A stretch of 64,000 nt of DNA. Origin: Xylona heveae TC161 (Eukaryota > Ascomycota > Xylonomycetes > Xylonales > Xylonaceae). The notes beneath the pieces are model-generated. The model searched no databases and was not told the origin of the DNA. It saw only the letters and a program-made list of their open reading frames with translations. The position numbers and the translations under genes are program-made. Shown here piece by piece: positions 56,820 to 64,000 of this stretch. Position 1 is the stretch's first letter. Each line of letters opens with the position of its first letter. Location: positions 1,277 to 65,276 of the forward strand of contig NW_017264208.1 in the NCBI RefSeq assembly GCF_001619985.1. Direction: 5' to 3'.

Positions 56820-58840
56820 ATGCCTCAAACAGGTAAGCTGTGCCAGCTGTCGTGTGGGTTCTGCCGTTAAGTGAATCGCTCTACTCACTGTGTGCTCTCT
56901 TTTCAGCTAGCAACGCGTACCACAATTTTCCGTCGTTCAACATCAGCAAGGCTCAAGACTCTGCATCGCAGCGTTTACAGAACGAGCATTTTTCCGACGA
57001 CGAACTTGACATATTCAATAGTAGTGGAAACATGGCTGGAACTGGTTCTCCACCGCCCTTTATCAAAGACGAGCCAGACGAGCAACAATACAACCCCCAC
57101 AGGTTCATGTCAAACCAGCAAGGCTTCTCGATTCCGCAGCACAACCAGGGGCAACAATTTGGGCACCAGTTTATGGGCGCTCAGGGAGGCAATGCTGGTA
57201 GCATTGATCCGTCTGAACTTACAATGCCTGGAAATCACTTGAACGTGCAAGGTGGTGGTTTCTCTCAATTTCCCTTTGGGTCTCAAACGAACATGTCGTC
57301 AAGCTTTAACCTAGGCAATTCTGGAATCGCCGATGAAGAGCTTCTGGATCTAGGAAATCTTGACAGTCCACAGACCAACAACACCGGCTTTCACGACAAC
57401 CAGCCTGGCTTCTCTGGACATGATGACAATCGATCATCGAGTGGTGCTCAAAATATCTTTGGCCGTGGACAGGATGGCATGTCGATGGGCCACCAAGGCC
57501 AAATGAACCAGGTCTTTTCTGAAACGCCTGATGGTGCACCCATCCAAAGCCCCTTCATTCATGGTTTCAACTATGACCAGTTCCGGAATATGCATTTCCA
57601 ACCACAGAACTTTGTACAGCCGATGCAAACGCCATCATCCTACAATGCCTCACCTCACACCCACCCCAATATTGAAGAGCTGCGCGGTGAGATGTTCGAA
57701 GGCGGCTATATGCCGGCTAAGCCCCAGCCAAGACCCTTTCACGGCCTTGAGCGCAAGGGATCCGACTCGAGGAGCCCCATGACGCCAAAGACACCTGCGT
57801 TGGGAGCTCTAAATTTGGGTACTCCGGAATCTGGAAGTTTCCCTTCCCATTCGCTGATAAACTCTCATCTTGCACATCGGCACAAGAACAGCCTCTCCAC
57901 ACAGTGGGACGCAATCGGAAGCGCGCCATCGTATGTTGACTCGCCCCTGTCGTCATCACCCCCCATGGTTCCCCATCATGCTCAGATATCTGATGTACTC
58001 AGGAGTGGCGAACGTGTGCACCACTCTCTCCCCACAAAGGTGGAGAATGGGCCGATTCCCGGATTCCAAACCCAGGAAGCGAAACGCCGAAGGAGACGGG
58101 AGTCCCATAATATGGTGGAACGACGTCGTCGTGACAACATCAATGAACGCATTCAAGAGCTTTCGCACCTTGTGCCTCAGCATCGCCTCGAAGATGAAAA
58201 GGTGCGCAAGCACCTAATCAACAATTCACCACTCTCGCCTCCAGTCGGTGCTACAGGCATATCGCCTCCGAATGCCACGTCACTTCTTGCGGGAGGTAAC
58301 GGCAAGAGAGCGGCCGGTAGCATCAGCCAGGGCATTCCGCTCGAGGAAAAGGACAAGGGGCCTAACAAAGGTGACATTTTGAACGGAGCGGTCAGCTGGA
58401 CTCGTGATTTGATGTGGGCAATGTATGTCAAGCTCCAACAAGAAGGGGAATTGCTTGACTACATATCCTCCCTTGGCGGCTCTTACCCCTTTGAGCCTAC
58501 GGAGGAGGAAAAGCGGATGCGTACTGAACTCATCGATGCTGTCGAGAAGAACGATCCTCGTAGCTTCTCTTACTCGCGTGGACCTGGGAGTGGGCTTCGC
58601 GTTCCAAAGCATACCAATATCGCTGGGGACGCCATAAACGCAAGCGCATTATCGCCGCAGAGCCTCAGCCCTGCTAATCAGAGCGGTGGCAGTGGTACCA
58701 ACAGCGCCGGCCAGGGGCAAGGGCAACAACAGCAACACCAGCAACCGCAGCAACAGTTCTGGAATGGCCAGGAAGCAAACAACAGCCATGGTTCTCTGAA
58801 CTTCAAGGAAGAGGATGAATATGGGATGGAAATGTGCTGA
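56820..58840 (+). CDS. bHLH transcription factor
   Basis: A 13-nt first exon (56820-56832, MPQT) and a second at 56907-58840 give 648 residues. The long N-terminus is Gln/Asn/Gly/Pro-rich, with an acidic start (FSDDELDIF) and FIKDEPDEQQ, as in an activation region. The basic region at about residues 397-415 reads RRRRRESHNMVERRRRDN and has His, Glu and Arg at the E-box contact positions, so CACGTG-type sites are expected. Helix 1 is INERIQELSHLVP. A loop of about 70 residues separates it from helix 2, NKGDILNGAVSWTRDLMWAM, and no clear leucine zipper follows. The tail has a Gln-rich run. Some Aspergillus annotations call such proteins GlcD gamma (from memory). Targets are unknown. The tiny first exon and long leader point to post-transcriptional control, which is inference. 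Confidence 0.85.
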
Positions 58841-59530
58841 GCGCAGTTTCCTGCCATGTTATATCGTCTTTTCCTCTACTTTCGTTGCGTGCGAAAGCTT
58901 TATTACCTTCGGGGCCATTTCCGGCGGGGCAGTATAGGTCTTTTCTTTTCAACCTTGTCTCATTTTTCATATAACCTTTCTTTGGTTTTTATGATGGCAG
59001 TTTTTACCTCCCCTCATTTTGGCTTCAACGTCAGCTTCATTTCGTGTTTCTGATATTTTGTTCTTAATCTTGTTTGACGAACGATTGCATCATATAATTA
59101 TTTCCTTTTTGGGGCACGAGACGATTCTTGCATGTTATGGTAGTTTGGTGTCGTTTTGGCGCTGTTTTACTTGGGATTCCACTGGAGGGAATTTCAGATT
59201 GCATCTATGGTCCCAGTTGTTGGCTGGAGGTTGAACTAGTCGGTTTTTGAATATTTGTCTTTTATGCTTTTATTGTCTTGATTCAGCTAGCCAGATACCT
59301 TATATTGCAGTCAATTTATCACTTTTTTAAATCATAAAATTTGATTGCTCCGGAGAAGAAACCCTACAATCCCTCTATTGCAGCAACGAGTCAGATCAAT
59401 GCATCGATTCGTTTTCTCAATGCTCCCATTGTATTAAGCAGCTAGGCCAATGGTGGCGCATCCTCTTCCAGCGAATAACAAATATATTACATGAGAGGGG
59501 TATCCGTGTGCCCAAGCGTACCTTTACGAG
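58841..59530. other. 3' UTR and convergent intergenic region
   Basis: T-rich 3' region of the bHLH gene, followed by the 3' side of the GFA-domain gene. No other gene. Confidence 0.5.
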
Positions 59531-60181
59531 TTATTCGTAAAAGAGCCCATGTTTCTTGTGCCAGCCTTCAATACTATCTCTCCCATAATTGGCGTGTACG
59601 CTCTTTTTTCCTTCTGGCCATCTCACCCAATTAGGCTTGGAATTTCCCTTTACGCAAACCATCTCGTCAGGTACCGGTAAGTCGGTGTCAATGGCTGAGG
59701 CAAAGGGGTGAATGAGCTCTGGCCAATGGTGATCCCACAGCCATAACATTGTGCTACAATTGCTGCAGAAGTTACGCTCAGAGGAGCACACTTCTTCGTG
59801 GCGCGTGCCGCGGTCCTTGATCGCATTGTATTTTCTAAGCCATGCCAAGCTTGCAGATCAGTATACCCGTAGCTTCTTGGTGATGTCTCGGTGTACCGTT
59901 TTTAAGGGAAATTTCTTACTTGATCAAGTTCTTTCCTTTCGTGATCTCAAGTGTATCGTTGAGTCCGCCAAGGTTTACGCTACCGCTGTATCCACCAACT
60001 TTGCGGCATATGCTGCATGCGCAGAGCTGATATGGGACGGGCGTTTGAGATTCCAGAGTGAATTCAACGCCCCCACACTGGCAGCTTCCGTCTAATTTCC
60101 TATATAAGGGTTTCGACTGTCAGAGACATGTTCTTCGTATACCATATCGTAGTGATTGAGGCATTAGGCTCACATGGGCAT
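59531..60181 (-). CDS. GFA-domain (CENP-V/glutathione-dependent formaldehyde-activating-like) protein
   Basis: Three exons (60181-60174, 60099-59920, 59849-59531) give 168 residues. The first exon has only eight bases (ATGCCCAT), so the start is the least certain part. Zinc-binding cysteines are seen at MPMKLDGSCQCGGVEF, QLCACSICRKVGG and ERNFCSNCSTMLWLW, which matches the Cys pattern of the GFA beta-tent fold. The second half (HPFASAIDTDLPVP, KPNWVRWPEGKKSVH) is typical of the fungal group. Founding members were reported to speed S-hydroxymethylglutathione formation, but most family functions are unproven. It diverges from COX19. Confidence 0.87.
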
Positions 60182-60599
60182 GTTGGGCACAGGAATTGGT
60201 GATGTTTGCAACAGGATAGATATTTGGTCTGATTGCGAAAATTATGGAGATATAGGTTTATTTATAATCTATTCTACACCGAATCTCCGAATTCAAAGCA
60301 CGATGCAAGAAGATGAGACATCCATGACTACATCATCATGACAGTATTTGAGCACAATAGAGGATGTACCGAGGCAAAACACCGAAGTCAGACAACTTTT
60401 CTTTCTCCGCATTTTCTTATCGCCGACGATCAACCGATAAGTACGGTGATCGCGATAGACCCAAATAGCGTCTGGAGGCATCGGAGGACGGAGACTCATT
60501 TTCGCGAAGCCCGGGATACTTTCCACGGTGACCTGAGAGCAGAACGGTCTGTCCACGACATCTTTTCCAAGTCAATTGCTCATTATTTGCGAGCCCAGC
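60182..60599. promoter_or_regulatory. Bidirectional promoter of GFA-domain and COX19 genes
   Basis: 418 bases between two start codons on opposite strands. No domain-bearing frame in it. Confidence 0.5.
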
Positions 60600-61426
60600 A
60601 TGAGTGCCTTTGGAAGACCCCCGGGTATGGTCACCGGGAAGCCTACTCCGTGAGTTCTGAATCCCCATTTTCCCAAGGAATTTAGACTCGCTGACTGTCC
60701 CTACCGCATAGGCCGGAGCGAGGGAGCTTTCCTCTCGATCATGACGGTATGAACCTTTGGTCCCTAGGAAGCCGGGCAGATTATTATTTCGATAGTCCTT
60801 GTCGGCATCTCCGACCCGAAGAGGTGGCGCAGCATTCCTTTCGATATCACGGCTAATATGAGAGTTTTCCTTATGCATGGCAGGAGAGTGCAAGCCTGTA
60901 ATGGCCGAATACCTGCGCTGTCTCAGAAGAGTCCGTGGAACCAACGACCCGGAATGCCGACTGTTAGCCAAATCCTATCTGCAATGTCGCATGGAGCAGT
61001 ACGTTCTTCAACCCCTTATCGCTGAAGGGGAGAAACCAAGAGATTTTTTTTTTGCAATTCTTCAGGATGCAACGTTGCTGCAAGGAGGGGGGGGGGGGGG
61101 GGGGGGGGGGGGGAAGGTGTGGTTTACCTTCCTGCCTATGGCTGTGGGGTTTCTTCAGAGAAAATAAACCAGCAGCCCTTGCTGGCCCGTTGCTATCTTT
61201 GTCCCTTCAGCCGGGCAGGCCGATGCGCATCTGTGATAATTTTTTTTTTTGCAACCGCTGAGACATATGCTAACGTTTTTGTTCTTCCTTTCTCTCCCTT
61301 AGTAACCTCATGGCACCGGACGACTTCAAAAATTTGGGTTTTGGGGATGAAGGGACAAGCGGGGCAAATGCCAGTGGTGTTTCGCAAGAAAACCGGCAAG
61401 GAGGACAAGCAGCAACGCCCAGGTGA
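60600..61426 (+). CDS. cox19: Cytochrome c oxidase assembly protein COX19
   Basis: Four exons (60600-60649, 60712-60746, 60884-60998, 61303-61426) give 107 residues. The start MSAFGRPPGMVTGKPTPPER and FPLDHDGECK are typical of Cox19. It has a twin CX9C (CHCH) motif: CKPVMAEYLRC and CRLLAKSYLQC, whose disulfides are made by the MIA pathway. Directly after comes HNLMAPDDFKNLGF, almost invariant in the family. Cox19 sits in the mitochondrial intermembrane space and helps copper handling for cytochrome c oxidase, with Cox11. The tail after residue 85 is Gly/Ala/Gln-rich. Intron 3 (304 nt) contains a run of 27 G, and the first three exons are very short, so automated calls may miss this gene. Confidence 0.93.
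61087..61113 (+). repeat. Poly(G) run of 27 in COX19 intron 3
   Basis: Pure G27 preceded by GGA and followed by AAGG. A G-quadruplex former in DNA and pre-mRNA; exact length may be an assembly estimate. Confidence 0.9.
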
Positions 61427-62706
61427 TGGAAAGAGTGGGGTGGTAGAAATATGACCTGACGGTGAAAACCTCCCGGGGGTCACAGACGGATCATTGTCAT
61501 CTTCCTCCCGCCCTCTGTTTCAGGACTTTGAGACATTGGGCAACATTATATTTTGTACATTAGGGCATCATTATATGGAGCTAAAGGTGCAGGCATTCTT
61601 CGTGTTTTTTTTTTAACAGGGGTCCTTTTTTTTAGAACATTGAATGCATCAGTGGCGCGAATAATCCGTCGCTTTTATTTTCCCCCTGCCAGAGTTTGCG
61701 ATGAGGTTTTGTGGTTAGAGTTTGGTCTTGAAGATTATCGCGGCAAAGGCGCGAAGGTATATAATATTTCTCGTGAACTAAATAAGGTAGGAAAGTTTAT
61801 GGCCAAGTTAAATCGTGCACTATTTTAGATTATTCACTTTATTTTTCAACTACCCTAGGAATTGCCCGAGGAACAAATATATTGTGATCTATCAGGATGT
61901 GATAGTAGGGCACGGATATTTCTTTCATAGCAATATCTAATCTATCTACACGTGATGCTTTTGCTGCCTCCATCGCATCAGGCATCATATCACCATTGAA
62001 AGCAGATAAAATGCGCCGCTAATATAACAAAAACATATTCACAATCTCTTTGCTTTTTGGGTACGCAATTGATCCAGATGCTATCCTGCGTGATCCAGCT
62101 TTACTTTGGTCAGCAGGCTCCGACTTCCTCCTCCACCTTCGATAAACACCTATCATGACCGGGCAAACAGACGTCTCTTTGCCCATTTACGAGGCAGAAA
62201 AGATGCGCGTGCGAATGTTTGAAAATGAAGATGATGTCTTTGCAATGTATCAGTAGACTCTGCTGGTCAGTTGAGGGTGGAATATATCAGTCTTGTAAAT
62301 ACTTTGGATTTCGTAAAGCCATCAGAATATGGCTTTATTTCCTTTAAAATGAGCTAATTCCTAACACTAATGTTTAAACAAATACAATATAAAATTAGAG
62401 CTACATTCATTGCTTTAAAGGTCTCTAATATTGTGATTGATTGATATTAATGCTGACATGCTGGTTAAGGTGGTTAAGCATTTCTTCCCGAAGCCCATTG
62501 ATATAACAGGTATGGTGGGGTCCCCCGGTCCCCACGTCGCGTCCGCTTTATAGCTCCGTCACTGATAATTGATCGAGCTTTGGTTGGTTTTGACGACCCT
62601 GGCGACTTCACAATTCCCGTTGACCATTGATGCCATAAACAATATGGCTTGAGCACGTCGACAATAAGCTATCACCGACACGTACTATCGCTTCCACTCA
62701 ATGTAT
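61427..62706. other. Intergenic, 1.28 kb, partly AT-rich
   Basis: COX19 3' region and NPR3 promoter. The part 62280-62460 is AT-rich. A 33-codon open stretch at 62156-62257 (MTGQTDVSLPIYEAEK) is unexplained and not supported as a gene. Confidence 0.4.
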
Positions 62707-64000
62707 ATGTCGTCTCTTCCCCCAAACCCGTGTCTCGTCGCGATCCTTCTCATTGTCAAATCTCGGGCAGGCCCAAGATTTGTCTTCCACTATCCTCCGC
62801 AAATCCGCCAGAGTGGCTCCTCGAGCCAGACAGCCTGGCATGGCGCCTACGGAACAAGCTCATCCATGACGGATGATTCGTCAAATTCGAGCGAGGAAGA
62901 CGAATGGAGCTCCGACGAGGACTATGTGTCACACCACCGCACTCGACGCGGCGAAGTCAGCGAAGCAGATCGAAGTCTACGAGCGTCGCGGGCGAACAAG
63001 CGATCGCGCAACCCAGAAGAGGACGAGGACGACAGCTCCTCGTCTGAATCCGAGAAGAGGAGAGACTCCATCTCATGGGAACGAGTGCTTGGCTTCTCGA
63101 CGGATGGGCTGGAGAAGATACTCAGTCCGGACAGGATATACCACAAGAAGAAATACGAGTTGAACCTGGATCCTTGGGTCTTTGTCGGCTGCCCAATGTT
63201 TGTCAAGGATAGTGGGAAATGGATGAAGAAGAAAAAGGAGAAGCGACGAGAGGCTGCGCGCTCCGAGGCAAAGGACGAGCCGCATTCGCCCAAGAGTTCT
63301 AATGCTCCACATCAAGAGACAGACGGCGCACGACCAAGGGCTGGAAGAGCGCATTTTGATCTGGAGGCTCAAGATGATGCGGACGAAGAGGATGATGCCA
63401 AGAGTACCTCGACAAACGGCGGAGATAGCAACATGACAATGTTTCATATAGTGTTCGTCATGAACCCTCCAGTGTTGGAATATCAGCTCAGAGTGAGGGA
63501 AATGTACGATCACATTGTGAAGAAGCTGGCAAGGGTCTTGAAGTATGAACAGGCCCGGTCGAATTATGTCTGGAGAGAGTCGCAAAATATCTTGTCCATG
63601 AAGGAAAAGGCAAAGGAAGCAGGTAAATCTAACACTCCAGATTTGACTACAGTTAGAAGTAACAAAGACAGGCACACCGATCAACACACTTTGGCAAAAT
63701 ATCATCGCAAACTCCAGTCTGGCTCGTGCTATGGGCACAGTGTACGACGCCATCTCTTCTTCCAGAATCGCTCACATTGTCATTGACTCGTCGTATGACA
63801 CGAGCCTGCAAATCCCACAACAGGTCGCGACTCCGTATCTACCTGCTGCCACCGAGCCCCAAATGCCCGGGCTCTGGCTGACTACAGCCAACAACCTCAC
63901 CTCGCCAGTCAATCCCGCGGCCGAGGACGAAACGTCGCTCGGGCCACACTTTGCTCTTCTTTTCCTCAAAGACGTCCCGACTCTGCTCAAGGAGATATCC
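62707..64000 (+). CDS. npr3: Nitrogen permease regulator NPR3 (NPRL3), partial at the right edge
   Basis: Starts MSSLPPNPCLVAILLIVKSR at 62707 (an ATG two codons upstream is also in frame). Exon 1 runs to 63622. A 49-nt intron leads to exon 2 at 63672, which is still open at the end of the window. The longin-type N-terminal domain is RAGPRFVFHYPPQ, interrupted by an acidic Ser-rich insert (EEDEWSSDEDYVS) and a nuclear-signal-like NKRSR, then WERVLGFSTDGLEKILSP. Later pieces are MTMFHIVFVMNPPVLEYQLR and GTPINTLWQNIIANSSLA. With Npr2 and Iml1 it forms SEACIT (GATOR1), which blocks TORC1 when amino acids are scarce, at the vacuole. The gene is cut by the window, not broken. Confidence 0.9.

Noticed and set aside
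1-64000. CRISPR arrays, bacterial operons, riboswitches, insertion sequences
   Set aside because: Intron-rich fungal genes throughout; no direct-repeat arrays, no transposase frame and no recognisable riboswitch core were seen.

Overview
The window looks like chromosomal DNA of a filamentous ascomycete (Pezizomycotina, most likely Eurotiomycetes). The genes carry 50-240 nt introns with GTRNGT donors, CTRAC branch points and YAG acceptors. The housekeeping proteins (OLA1/YchF, TIM44, mitochondrial uS11, COX19, VPS37, NPR3, SFT2) read best as fungal orthologues. The organism and species are inferred, not shown. All exon boundaries were placed by eye from splice consensus and reading phase.

Layout. 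Positions 1-25,000 look accessory: an arrestin, then a run of enzymes and transporters. The enzymes are a 2OG-Fe(II) oxygenase, a heme-oxygenase-like diiron enzyme, a PaaK-like adenylating enzyme and a threonine-aldolase-type PLP enzyme. The transporters are MCT-like MFS, DHA1-like MFS, sugar/SV2-like MFS and a 14-exon OPT peptide transporter. There is no PKS, NRPS, terpene synthase or pathway regulator in it. Positions 25,600-64,000 are conserved housekeeping genes: OLA1, a PPPDE peptidase, divergent uS11m and TIM44, a VPS9/ankyrin/PX Rab5 exchange factor, VPS37, a conserved mitochondrial-type protein, a LARP1-like protein with La and DM15 modules, SFT2, a bHLH factor with a long leader, a GFA-domain protein, COX19, and the start of NPR3, which runs off the right end.

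Between 39.9 and 41.5 kb no convincing protein gene is visible. The minus strand there shows consecutive introns holding box C/D snoRNAs, two of which have antisense elements to 18S rRNA. This looks like a snoRNA host gene.

The two most interesting observations are the backbone-less candidate metabolic cluster (2.7-24.4 kb) and the intronic snoRNA locus. Others are a possible 57-nt in-frame intron in the LARP1-like gene, divergent pairs of mitochondrial genes, extreme homopolymers (T33 right after a stop codon, G27 inside a COX19 intron) and mirror-type TC/TTC tracts in the bHLH leader.
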